57,727 bases of DNA from an uncultured Eudoraea sp. (GTDB lineage: Bacteria > Bacteroidota > Bacteroidia > Flavobacteriales > Flavobacteriaceae). A program made the position numbers and the translations under genes. Every line of letters begins with the position of its first letter. The stretch's first letter is position 1. The notes under the pieces were generated by a model that saw nothing but the letters and a program-made list of their open reading frames with translations, made no database searches and was not told the DNA's origin. The stretch spans positions 1-57,727 of the forward strand of contig CAMYJF010000035.1 in assembly GCA_947258555.1 (NCBI GenBank). Direction: 5' to 3'. Shown here piece after piece: positions 8,618-16,260 of the stretch.

Positions 8618-9556
8618 CTATTTCAACACATAGGAGACAAAGGCAAATTTTTTACCATCCGGAGACCATGAAGGTACGTTTATAGTTCCCTGGCCTCCAA
8701 AAAGGGTGCACAATGTCCTTATTTCCATAGTTTCAAGATCCAGTGATCTGAGCATTACATCTTTCAGCGGCGGATGTCGATCTCGCTGATCTTTTATGTA
8801 ACTAATAAACACAAGATACTTACCATCAGGGGAAGGGTGCGGGAACCAATTAGAGAATTCATCATTAGTGAGTTGCTCCAAATTGCCGCCCCGTTTGTTT
8901 AGTCGCCATAGCTCCATGGAATCCGATCGAAACGAGTTAAAGTAAATATAAGTCCCATCCGGACTATATTCCGGGCCATCATCCAATTCGGGGTGATCGG
9001 TGAGTTGCGTTTCCGTTTTTGTTGCCAGATCTATCTCGTAAAGATCATACGTGCCATTACGCTCTGCCGTGTAGACCAATCGTTGGTTATCTGGAGACCA
9101 GCCATGCCAGTAGGACGGCATCAAAGGGGTTATAAGTTGTGGAGTTCCGCCATCTATGGGTAGCACATAAATACGTGAGGTACCACTGTCCTTTCCAGGG
9201 ATCAGGTCATTATTACTAATTGCCAGCATCGTGCCATCAGGGGAAATCCCATGATCATTGTTACATTGCACGGCCTCTCCTGTAGGTATGACGGTTTTAT
9301 CGCTACCATCTAAAGGGATCTTATAAAGTCGGCCCTCCTGGTTGATCACAAAAAATTGTCCATCCAGGCTCCAGTTCGGAGCTTCAAAATGCCCTTCTTC
9401 TTCGTAGATGAGGGTTCGGCTACCGTCATCCATGGAATATACCTCCAGTTTAGATACCAGGTCTTGCCCATTGATTTCATTCATTGGAAGAAATATTAGA
9501 CACCCTAAAAAGGCGGTTAAACTAGAAGGAAATCGGATCTCCATAACATTGAACAT
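8618..9556 (-). CDS. Exported TolB-like beta-propeller protein
   Basis: A 312-residue protein with a hydrophobic N-terminal segment (signal-like, ending near NEINGQ) followed by repeated PD40/TolB propeller blades. At least four blades show the hallmark SPDG turn: [30 protein letters not shown] and [10 protein letters not shown]. No catalytic peptidase domain follows, so it is a propeller-only protein and probably a periplasmic or surface binding protein. An alternative ATG at 9544 is equally possible. It lies 3 bp after the iron-sulfur protein gene, so co-expression is likely. Confidence 0.8.
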   Translation of the reverse strand: MFNVMEIRFPSSLTAFLGCLIFLPMNEINGQDLVSKLEVYSMDDGSRTLIYEEEGHFEAPNWSLDGQFFVINQEGRLYKIPLDGSDKTVIPTGEAVQCNNDHGISPDGTMLAISNNDLIPGKDSGTSRIYVLPIDGGTPQLITPLMPSYWHGWSPDNQRLVYTAERNGTYDLYEIDLATKTETQLTDHPELDDGPEYSPDGTYIYFNSFRSDSMELWRLNKRGGNLEQLTNDEFSNWFPHPSPDGKYLVFISYIKDQRDRHPPLKDVMLRSLDLETMEIRTLCTLFGGQGTINVPSWSPDGKKFAFVSYVLK

Positions 9557-9559
9557 TGA

Positions 9560-9994
9560 TCAACCCTCAAAGCCCACTTTTTTATGAGCGCCGTCACAAA
9601 AAGGTTTATTTTGTGAAGCCCCACAGCGACAGAAAGCCGTGGACCGCTCTCTTTCCATCTTACTTCCGTCAGGGAAAGCGATAGAAACAGTTCCTTTTAC
9701 CATCATGGGTCCGTTTTTGATCAGTTCCACAGATGTAGCCTCCGAAACAACATCACCGGCAGAATCAGAATCCCCGGCCATCTTGTAGGTAAGAGCTCCA
9801 GAAGGACATTGCTCAATTTGTGCTTTTAAGGCATCAATACTGGCATTTTCTGCCTTTATCCAGGGTTTGGCATTGGGATCGTAAACCTCGGGCAAGGTAT
9901 TCACACAAACAGCTGCATGAATACATTTTCCAGGTTTCCAGACAACGGTAAGATCTCCGTTGACATATTCTTTACTTTTTTCTTTAGCTTCCAT
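9560..9994 (-). CDS. Fused YjdI-type ferredoxin-like domain and CDGSH iron-sulfur domain
   Basis: A 144-residue fusion of two small iron-sulfur modules. Residues 10-70 match the YjdI (Fer4_19) domain, with Cys24, Cys30 and Cys63 visible. Residues 118-140 hold the CDGSH motif CRCGASQNKPFCDGAH, where Cys122, Cys124, Cys133 and His137 would bind a 2Fe-2S cluster. The middle (residues 72-118) looks like a linker with a beta-strand-rich segment. Such fusions are found in many bacteria, where they are thought to take part in redox or iron-sulfur handling, but no reaction is known. It sits between an M20 hydrolase and a propeller protein with 3-bp gaps on both sides. Confidence 0.9.
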   Translation of the reverse strand: MEAKEKSKEYVNGDLTVVWKPGKCIHAAVCVNTLPEVYDPNAKPWIKAENASIDALKAQIEQCPSGALTYKMAGDSDSAGDVVSEATSVELIKNGPMMVKGTVSIAFPDGSKMERERSTAFCRCGASQNKPFCDGAHKKVGFEG

Positions 9995-9997
9995 ATT

Positions 9998-11428
9998 TTA
10001 GTTATTTCCAATTGGCGGGGGTCCTTCTGGTACGATCGCTTCGTACACTGTCTCACCTTTGCGTTCTTTGTATTCATCTTTAACTGCCTCAACCATTGAA
10101 GGATTTTCAAAAAGATCTATCATGGTCATTCCCATGGCTTTGGCTGCATACACCATCCCTTTATGCCCAATACTCATACCTCCACATGCCACTACTGCCC
10201 AGGAGTGCCAGGGCGTGTCTTTAGGAGCTACTGTGACACTCAGATTTATGTTCGGCACATTCCAACTCACATCGCCTACATCTGTAGATCCTCCGCCCGG
10301 GTGTTCTTTAGTTGCCTCAAGAGGCTTGATATTACTATCGAGGCCCACCTGCGGTTTCCCCGTTTCTTCCTGTATCTTTTTACCAAAAGCTATCTCGTCT
10401 TCTGTATATGAAATGGGTCCGAGCATTTCCAGATTCTTCTGCATGATCTCGCCCCCTTTACGGTTGACTAAAACTTCGTATATCCCTGAAATAAGGCTGA
10501 TCTTGTGGTCTACATTAGCCATGATCGCGGCGCCTTCCGACATTGCCATGACGCGTTCATAGACAGGCATCATACCTTCCCTTTTTGTATCGCGCACCCG
10601 CACCCAAAGTTTGGAGTAATCCGGTACTACATTAACCACCTGGCCACCGTCCTGAATATGATAGTGGATCCGAACCGTTGGCTTTACATGCTCCCTGTAA
10701 TAGTTTATTCCGGTTGTATACAATTCTAAGGCATCCGATGCACTTCTGCCATTCCATGGATCTCCTGAGGCATGAGCTGCCTGCCCATAGAATTCGACCT
10801 TAAAATCAACTAAAGCCAAGGTGCTTTGTACATCGGCTTCTGTATTAGGTCCGGGGTGCCAGCTTACATTTACATCTACATCATCCCAGAGACCTTCTCT
10901 AACCATCCAGATCTTCCCAAAGTATTTTTCTTCTGATGGGGTGCCAAAGAATTTGATAGTACCCTTGATCATTCCTGATTCGATCATTTCTTTAACAGCA
11001 ATGGCAGCACCAAGGCTTCCGGCTCCAAATAAATTATGACCGCATCCATGCCCTGCTGCCCCTTCATTTAAAGGGGATTTTGTGGGTTGTGCTTTTTGAG
11101 AAATTCCCGGCAGGGCATCAAACTCGCCAAGCACACTTATTACGGGTCTGCCTGATCCGTATGTAGCAACAAATGCAGTAGGCATACCGGCCACTCCGCG
11201 TTGGACGCGAAAGCCATTTTTTTCTGCATAAGAGGCAAGGATCTCGGCTGAGTCATCTTCTTCAAATGCTGTTTCAGCTAGTGCCCAGATGGAATCACTT
11301 ATAGCGATCAGCTTGTCCTTATGCGCTTCTACCGAAGCTACAATGGCTTTTTTGGAAGAACTCATGCGCTGGGACTGCATGGTTTGTGTAAGGGCCAGAC
11401 TTAGTAACAGGAGGAGTAATTTTTTCAT
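9998..11428 (-). CDS. Exported M20-family amidohydrolase (AbgB-like)
   Basis: A 476-residue zinc hydrolase with an N-terminal signal peptide (MKKLLLLLLSLALTQTMQSQ). The M20 core is evident: GEFDALPGIS and AAGHGCGHNLFGAG supply metal ligands, GTPSEEKYFGKIWMVREG contains the catalytic Glu region, and AAHASGDPWNGRSASDALEL is the dimerisation-domain motif. The closest known families are aminobenzoyl-glutamate and indole-acetyl-amino-acid hydrolases, so an N-acyl or dipeptide-like amide is the likely substrate. It would act outside the cytoplasm. It leads a leftward unit with the iron-sulfur fusion and the propeller protein. Confidence 0.88.
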   Translation of the reverse strand: MKKLLLLLLSLALTQTMQSQRMSSSKKAIVASVEAHKDKLIAISDSIWALAETAFEEDDSAEILASYAEKNGFRVQRGVAGMPTAFVATYGSGRPVISVLGEFDALPGISQKAQPTKSPLNEGAAGHGCGHNLFGAGSLGAAIAVKEMIESGMIKGTIKFFGTPSEEKYFGKIWMVREGLWDDVDVNVSWHPGPNTEADVQSTLALVDFKVEFYGQAAHASGDPWNGRSASDALELYTTGINYYREHVKPTVRIHYHIQDGGQVVNVVPDYSKLWVRVRDTKREGMMPVYERVMAMSEGAAIMANVDHKISLISGIYEVLVNRKGGEIMQKNLEMLGPISYTEDEIAFGKKIQEETGKPQVGLDSNIKPLEATKEHPGGGSTDVGDVSWNVPNINLSVTVAPKDTPWHSWAVVACGGMSIGHKGMVYAAKAMGMTMIDLFENPSMVEAVKDEYKERKGETVYEAIVPEGPPPIGNN

Positions 11429-11474
11429 GTTGGTTATTTTGAAATTAAGAATCCTAAATATACAAAAACACTAC

Positions 11475-12785
11475 TTATGTCAGCGCCAATTTATATGCAC
11501 TCAAACATCGTTCTCGTGCCATTTTATGATCGACCATTGGTGTGGTCATGGCAGCTCCATTCGCTTCAGGGACCCAGCGGTTGCAATAGCTCCGATCTCT
11601 GTCGAATTTGTCGATTTGGGTGATCGGATTGAAAATTCGAAAGTAAGGAGCAGCATCTACGCCGCTCCCGGCCGCCCATTGCCAGTTACCCACATTGCTG
11701 CTCATCTCATAATCCAGCAGTTTTTCGGCAAAATAAGCTTCCCCCCAACGCCAATCTATCAGGAGGTGTTTGCATAGAAAACTGGCAACAAGCATTCGTA
11801 CCCTGTTATGCATTAAACCAGTGGCATTGAGCTCGCGCATGCCAGCATCGACCATGGTATAACCCGTATTTCCAGTTTTCCATTTCTCAAATTCTTCCGG
11901 CTCATTCCTCCAGATGATCCGATCGTACTGAGGTTTAAAAGCACGTGTGGTAGTATGGGGATAATGCCATAAGATCTGCATGAAGAATTCCCGCCAGATC
12001 AGTTCTTTCAGGAATGTATCTTCTTTGGCGCCGAGGGCTTGTTGTATGATTTGACGAATTGAAACCGTGCCAAATCTCAGGTGGGGACTTAGATATGAAG
12101 TACCCTTAGGAAGACCCGGATAATCCCTGGTTATCTTGTAGCTATTGATTAGGTCTGAGGAAATATTAAAGGAGGGAACTTCAATTTCAGATCTTGTAAA
12201 TCCGATTTCCGAGATCCCGGGAAAGGGTAAGGCGGTGTCTGCTATCAGGTTATTCAGCCTTTTTTCACTCTCATATGAGACGATGTGAGTATTTGGGTTA
12301 AAACGACTTCGCCATCGCTTCATATAGGGTGTATATACAACGTAGGGCGTTCCGTCATCCTTGAGCACATCGTTCTTTTCAAAGATTACCTGGTCTTTAT
12401 AACTGGTGAAAGGGATGCCTTCAGGTGCAAGCAACTCTGTAATCTGCCTATCCCTGTTTATGGCATAGGGCTCATAATCGTGATTGGTGTAGACAGATGT
12501 TATATCATATTCGTCAAGCAGTCGGGTAAAGATCTCATATGGGTCTCCATGGAAGACGGCCAGACTCGATTCGTATTGTTGCTTCAGGGTATCCCTTATT
12601 TGTGACAGTCTATCATAGATAAATGTGACTCGGGCATCGTCTTGAGGTAATTGATCCAGGATATGAGTATCAAAAATAAAGACAGGGAGTACAGCATCTG
12701 ATTCTGTTAGTGCATGGAAAAGGCCGCAATTATCGGTTAAACGCAAATCACGTCGAAACCAAAAAACCGCTGTTTTAATTTTCAT
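11475..12785 (-). CDS. phrB: Deoxyribodipyrimidine photolyase (class I type)
   Basis: A light-driven DNA repair enzyme that splits cyclobutane pyrimidine dimers using FAD. The N-terminal antenna domain starts with VFWFRRDLRLTDNCGL. The FAD-binding domain has KGTSYLSPHLRFGTVSIRQ, then ELIWREFFMQILWHYP, then RMLVASFLCKHLLIDWRWGE. The CPD-recognition block reads NVGNWQWAAGSGVDAAPYFR. The frame is open 11 codons further, but the ATG at 12785 begins the conserved MKIKTAVFWF and is preferred. The start lies just after the stop of the SDR gene, in an SRPBCC-SDR-photolyase unit, an arrangement that suggests light or stress-controlled expression. Confidence 0.95.
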   Translation of the reverse strand: MKIKTAVFWFRRDLRLTDNCGLFHALTESDAVLPVFIFDTHILDQLPQDDARVTFIYDRLSQIRDTLKQQYESSLAVFHGDPYEIFTRLLDEYDITSVYTNHDYEPYAINRDRQITELLAPEGIPFTSYKDQVIFEKNDVLKDDGTPYVVYTPYMKRWRSRFNPNTHIVSYESEKRLNNLIADTALPFPGISEIGFTRSEIEVPSFNISSDLINSYKITRDYPGLPKGTSYLSPHLRFGTVSIRQIIQQALGAKEDTFLKELIWREFFMQILWHYPHTTTRAFKPQYDRIIWRNEPEEFEKWKTGNTGYTMVDAGMRELNATGLMHNRVRMLVASFLCKHLLIDWRWGEAYFAEKLLDYEMSSNVGNWQWAAGSGVDAAPYFRIFNPITQIDKFDRDRSYCNRWVPEANGAAMTTPMVDHKMARERCLSAYKLALT

Positions 12786-12786
12786 C

Positions 12787-13479
12787 CTAAGAAAGATTGA
12801 GTACGGACAGACCTCCATCGACGCCCAGGACCTGTCCCGTTATCCAACTACTATTCTCACTGAGTAAAAAGAAGGCAGTCTGAGCAATATCTTCAGTACT
12901 GCCTACCCGCTTAAGGGGATGGCGATCGGCCATTGCCGCTTGTTTACGTTCATTGTTGAGTAGTCGACTAGACAAAGGTGTATCGACCAGTGAGGGTGCT
13001 ATGACGTTAGATCGAATTTTAGGGGCGTATTCGGCAGCTAATGCTCTTGCAAATCCCTCTATTGCTCCTTTTGCCCCGGCAACACTTGTATGAAAAGGCA
13101 TTCCTGTGCCGACGGCAACAGTACTAAAGAAAACCATACTGCCACCCTCTGCCATTTTCGGCAGAATATATTTGACTGTATTGACAAGGCCAAAATAATT
13201 GATCTCCATATCTTTTCTAAAGGTATCGATATCGAGCATTTTGACCGGCCTCAAGGTAATGGATCCAGGTAAATAAACGAAGCCATGGATTTGCTCCGGA
13301 AGCTCTAAAGTTTGAGGCGCCATTTGTAAGACATCATAGGTAATATGAGTTACATCTAAATTTTCTAAGCCGTCTTTGGTTCTTGAAGCTACTATAACAT
13401 TATGATCGGCCTGCAGAATTTTGGCCAGAGCCAAACCAATCCCAGAGGACCCCCCGATAAGTACGATTGTTTTCTTCAT
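12787..13479 (-). CDS. SDR-family protein lacking the usual catalytic tyrosine
   Basis: A short-chain dehydrogenase/reductase fold of 230 residues. The cofactor motif GGSSGIG (residues 9-15) and the C-terminal SSWITGQVLGVDGGLS are typical. The serine of the triad is in VFFSTVAVG (S119). The YxxxK motif is changed: the segment reads HTSVAGAKGAI, so Lys137 remains but Val133 occupies the tyrosine place. The NNAG-type motif is also altered to VYLPGS. It may therefore work without classical hydride-transfer chemistry or use another residue. It overlaps the SRPBCC gene by 4 bp and abuts the photolyase gene, so all three should be one transcript. Confidence 0.88.
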   Translation of the reverse strand: MKKTIVLIGGSSGIGLALAKILQADHNVIVASRTKDGLENLDVTHITYDVLQMAPQTLELPEQIHGFVYLPGSITLRPVKMLDIDTFRKDMEINYFGLVNTVKYILPKMAEGGSMVFFSTVAVGTGMPFHTSVAGAKGAIEGFARALAAEYAPKIRSNVIAPSLVDTPLSSRLLNNERKQAAMADRHPLKRVGSTEDIAQTAFFLLSENSSWITGQVLGVDGGLSVLNLS

Positions 13480-13973
13480 ATAGTTCTAAATTGAATAATG
13501 GGTTCTACGTCGGGGATCTCGCCGAAAAGGCTTTTAAGTTTTTCATACCTGAATTGAAATACTTTTTGCAATTGCTTGCGGACAAAGGCTCCGTGCATTG
13601 CGCGGCCAAGGATTCCAAGCGGCAATTTGTAATCTATCACATCCTCCATGATCACCCCATTTTCATGTGACTTGAGAAAATGCTTGTGGTGCCATAATGA
13701 ATATGGGCCAAAGCGTTGCTCATCAACAAAATAATCCCCGGATTTAAGATGGGTTATTTCAGTAACCCAACGGGTTTTAAATCCCGGGAAGGGGGAAACT
13801 TTGTATTGAATGATCTGTCCTTTAAACATGGGTATAGTTACCCCGGACAGGATCTCGAATTGCATGCTATCTGGCGTAATGGCCGATAAATTTTGTGGAT
13901 TACAAAGAAATTCCCAAGCTTCATTTTGAGAAACAGTTAACCCTTGACTTGTTTGTAATTGGTAGAATGACAT
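13476..13973 (-). CDS. SRPBCC (START-like) ligand-binding protein
   Basis: A 165-residue helix-grip protein. The start TSQGLTVSQNEAWEFLCNP followed by NLSAITPD is characteristic of the polyketide-cyclase/SRPBCC group found near photolyases and sugar epimerases. FVDEQRFGPYSLWHHKHFL and MEDVIDYKLPLG are family-like. These proteins bind hydrophobic ligands in a deep pocket, but the ligand here is unknown. It is the first gene of the SRPBCC-SDR-photolyase unit. A promoter box ends 4 bp before the ATG, so the mRNA would be almost leaderless. Confidence 0.82.
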   Translation of the reverse strand: MSFYQLQTSQGLTVSQNEAWEFLCNPQNLSAITPDSMQFEILSGVTIPMFKGQIIQYKVSPFPGFKTRWVTEITHLKSGDYFVDEQRFGPYSLWHHKHFLKSHENGVIMEDVIDYKLPLGILGRAMHGAFVRKQLQKVFQFRYEKLKSLFGEIPDVEPIIQFRTI

Positions 13974-13977
13974 GGCT

Positions 13978-14009
13978 TAAAGTTACAAAATGTTTAATAA
14001 TAAAACAAA
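13978..14009 (-). promoter_or_regulatory. Promoter and possible operator for the SRPBCC-SDR-photolyase unit
   Basis: On the minus strand a TTTG -33 element (plus CAAA, 14006-14009) is followed after 20 bp by TAACTTTA (plus 13978-13985), one base from the TAnnTTTG consensus. The region overlaps an inverted pair GTTTAA (13992-13997) and TTAAAC (14014-14019), plus repeated TTTTGT tracts, which could be a regulator site. Confidence 0.5.
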
Positions 14010-14119
14010 AAAGTTAAACAAAACTTAATAAATACTTTTTTCCCTGTTGCAATAGCTGTATGTCTAATATTTTAGCAAGGTCACGACCATTTTTGTAATT
14101 TCCCTTCGTGATCCCTGCT

Positions 14120-15286
14120 ATGAAAAACATCACCTTTTTCATATTGAGCCTTTTGACGAGCTCCTTCTTATGGAGCCAAAGCGATACCAACAGCCTGGGT
14201 GTGCTACCTGGCGAAGTATGGGAGAGTTCGGGCTTGTTATTTCATGATAATGCACTAATAACACACAATGATTCAGGGAATGAAGCCAATCTCTTTGTCA
14301 TAGATACCTTATCGCTGGCGATCACACGCACTGTTGCTATAAGCAATGCTGAAAACATTGATTGGGAAGACATGGCGCAGGACGACCAGTATATATATGT
14401 TGGCGATATCGGCAATAACCAGGGAACACGTACAGATCTTGGGATCTATCGAATAGCCAAACAGGATTTTGATGGATCTGATACCGTATCGGCCGAGAAG
14501 ATCAATTACGTCTACGAAGATCAGATGGATTTCAGCGGAGGCGCAAACAGCGACTGGGATGCAGAGGCCATGATCGTATTAGGAGAAAATATCATTTTAT
14601 TCACTAAACAGTGGCAGAGCAATGGAACAGTGGCCTATCAAATTCCGAAAACTCCAGGCGATCATGAGGCAGTGCGACTCGAAAGTTTTGCCAGTAATGG
14701 TCTTATCACGGGCGCTGTTTATAACCCGCTCAGTGAAGTAGTTTTTCTCTCAGGCTATTCCCAACAACTTTTTCCTTTTGTTGTACGAATTGAAAACCTT
14801 ACAGACACCTTTGTTTTTGGTACAGCAGAACGCATTACCTTGCCTCTAAGTTTTATGCAGATCGAAGCAATTACCTATGCTTCGGTAAACAAATACTTTT
14901 TAACCTCTGAGCGCTTTGTAAATGCCTCGCCACCCATTACATTGGAATCTCAACTGTTTGTTTTCACTACCAGTGATATGTTGCCTGCAGATCCACCACC
15001 TGAACCTGAGCCTGAACCCGAACCCGAACCAATTCCGGAGGGGCCGGAAGGCGACGTACTTCTTTATAGCACGCTTGGAAGTAGTATGATCAGCTATCAG
15101 AATGGCATTTCTGAAACCTTATATGGCCGGGCTATATTTGACAGTGCGGGCAGGCAGGTTAAATATACCCCTGCTACCGAGATCACAAATAACGACATCG
15201 ATTTATCTACGCTTACAAAGGCGGTATATTACCTTACCTTTTATTTCGAAGGGCAGATTGTCTCCAAGCCATTTGTCAGGCAATAG
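14120..15286 (+). CDS. Secreted protein with propeller-like domain and putative T9SS C-terminal sorting domain
   Basis: A 388-residue exported protein. A signal peptide is seen (MKNITFFILSLLTSSFLWSQ). The middle, about residues 25-290, has beta-propeller-like repeats with ALITHNDSGNEANLFVID and YIYVGDIGNNQGTR, a pattern seen in uncharacterised extracellular flavobacterial proteins. A Pro-Glu repeat linker (15002-15031) joins it to a C-terminal stretch of about 70 residues. That stretch ends in KAVYYLTFYFEGQIVSKPFV, as expected for a type A sorting domain of the type IX secretion system. The frame is open to a GTG at 14108, but the ATG at 14120 directly begins the signal peptide. Function is unknown. 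Confidence 0.75.
   Translation: MKNITFFILSLLTSSFLWSQSDTNSLGVLPGEVWESSGLLFHDNALITHNDSGNEANLFVIDTLSLAITRTVAISNAENIDWEDMAQDDQYIYVGDIGNNQGTRTDLGIYRIAKQDFDGSDTVSAEKINYVYEDQMDFSGGANSDWDAEAMIVLGENIILFTKQWQSNGTVAYQIPKTPGDHEAVRLESFASNGLITGAVYNPLSEVVFLSGYSQQLFPFVVRIENLTDTFVFGTAERITLPLSFMQIEAITYASVNKYFLTSERFVNASPPITLESQLFVFTTSDMLPADPPPEPEPEPEPEPIPEGPEGDVLLYSTLGSSMISYQNGISETLYGRAIFDSAGRQVKYTPATEITNNDIDLSTLTKAVYYLTFYFEGQIVSKPFVRQ
15002..15031 (+). repeat. Hexanucleotide repeat encoding Pro-Glu linker
   Basis: Five units of GA(A/G)CC(T/C/A) encode a run of Glu-Pro pairs between the main domain and the C-terminal sorting domain. It is likely a flexible linker and a place where copy number can change. Confidence 0.85.
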
Positions 15287-15316
15287 ATGTCTTATTTAAG
15301 GATTCCTTAACATTCC

Positions 15317-15347
15317 TTGCTCGGGTTTATCCGTAGTTTTATTTTCG
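15317..15347 (+). promoter_or_regulatory. Promoter for the DUF2911 gene
   Basis: A TTG -33 element at 15317-15319 is followed after 20 bp by TATTTTCG (15340-15347), which is one base from TAnnTTTG. The ATG at 15370 lies 22 bp downstream. Confidence 0.45.
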
Positions 15348-15369
15348 CAATAATAAAACACTTTAGAGC

Positions 15370-16212
15370 ATGAAAAAACTATTTTTATTAGCAGGTGCTT
15401 TTGTCCTTTCAATTTCGCTGCAAGGACAGATGCAGACACCGGCTCCAAGTCCATTTTCTAAGATCGAACAGAAAGTCGGACTCACTGATGTGACAGTGGA
15501 ATATTCACGACCTTCCATGAAGGGGAGAACCATATTTGGTGATCTGGTACCCTATGACAATCTTTGGAGAACCGGAGCCAATGCAAGAACGAAGATCACT
15601 TTTAGCGATGACATCAAATTTGGTGGTACGGATGTAAAGGCAGGATCCTATGGCTTATTGACAATTCCTGGTATGAGCAGTTGGGATGTGATCCTATATA
15701 CAGAAGCCAATGGGGGAGGAACCCCTGGTGAATGGGATGATGCCAAAGTTGCAGCCAAAGTTTCAGCACAAGTAAATGCCCTCCCATGGGATGTAGAAAC
15801 TTTCACGATCGTTATTGGGGAATTAACAAACACGGGTGCAAGCCTTGGTTTCTTTTGGGAAAAATCCTCAGTGATGGTTCCTTTCGAAGTGCCAACAGAT
15901 GCACTTGCTACCCAAAGTATCGAATCGGTTATGGCAGGTCCGAGTGGAAACGAATATTTCAGCGCGGCCTCTTATTATCTTGAGTCAGGAAAGGATCTTG
16001 AAAAGGCCAAAGGATGGATAGATAAAGCTGTTGAAATGAATGAGAATGCATTTTGGATGATGCGCGTTCAATCGCTCATTTATGCCAAAATGGGTGATAC
16101 CAAAGGCGCTATTGCAGCAGCCAAGCGTTCCCTGGAAGTGGCCAAGAAAGCAGGTAATGACGATTACGTACGTATGAACTCAGCCAGTTTAAAAGAATGG
16201 GGAGCTATGTAA
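15370..16212 (+). CDS. Exported DUF2911 protein with C-terminal TPR-like helices
   Basis: A 280-residue protein with a clear signal peptide (MKKLFLLAGAFVLSISLQGQ). The DUF2911 core is recognised by VTVEYSRPSMKGRTIFG, then VPYDNLWRTGANARTKI and GSYGLLTIPG. DUF2911 proteins are common in Bacteroidota and have no known activity. The last about 80 residues are helical, with KAKGWIDKAVEMNENAFWM and GDTKGAIAAAKRSLEVAKKA resembling two tetratricopeptide repeats, so a protein-binding role is possible. It is a single-gene unit with its own promoter and a strong terminator just after the stop. Confidence 0.85.
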   Translation: MKKLFLLAGAFVLSISLQGQMQTPAPSPFSKIEQKVGLTDVTVEYSRPSMKGRTIFGDLVPYDNLWRTGANARTKITFSDDIKFGGTDVKAGSYGLLTIPGMSSWDVILYTEANGGGTPGEWDDAKVAAKVSAQVNALPWDVETFTIVIGELTNTGASLGFFWEKSSVMVPFEVPTDALATQSIESVMAGPSGNEYFSAASYYLESGKDLEKAKGWIDKAVEMNENAFWMMRVQSLIYAKMGDTKGAIAAAKRSLEVAKKAGNDDYVRMNSASLKEWGAM

Positions 16213-16233
16213 TCTCCTTGAAAATAAAAATTA

Positions 16234-16260
16234 GAACCCGGGATTTTCCCGGGTTTTTTT
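16234..16260 (+). terminator. Rho-independent terminator after DUF2911
   Basis: A perfect GC-rich stem AACCCGGGA / TCCCGGGTT with a short T-rich loop is followed by a run of seven T. The convergent symporter gene ends immediately beyond it. Confidence 0.9.

Noticed and set aside
13090-13272. Long frames opposite to the photolyase, SDR, M20 and PIG-L genes
   Set aside because: They mirror the codon pattern of well-supported genes on the other strand and have no domain likeness.
15002-15031. Possible CRISPR or phase-variable repeat array
   Set aside because: It is a simple Glu-Pro coding repeat in frame; no spacers or regular array are present anywhere in the window.
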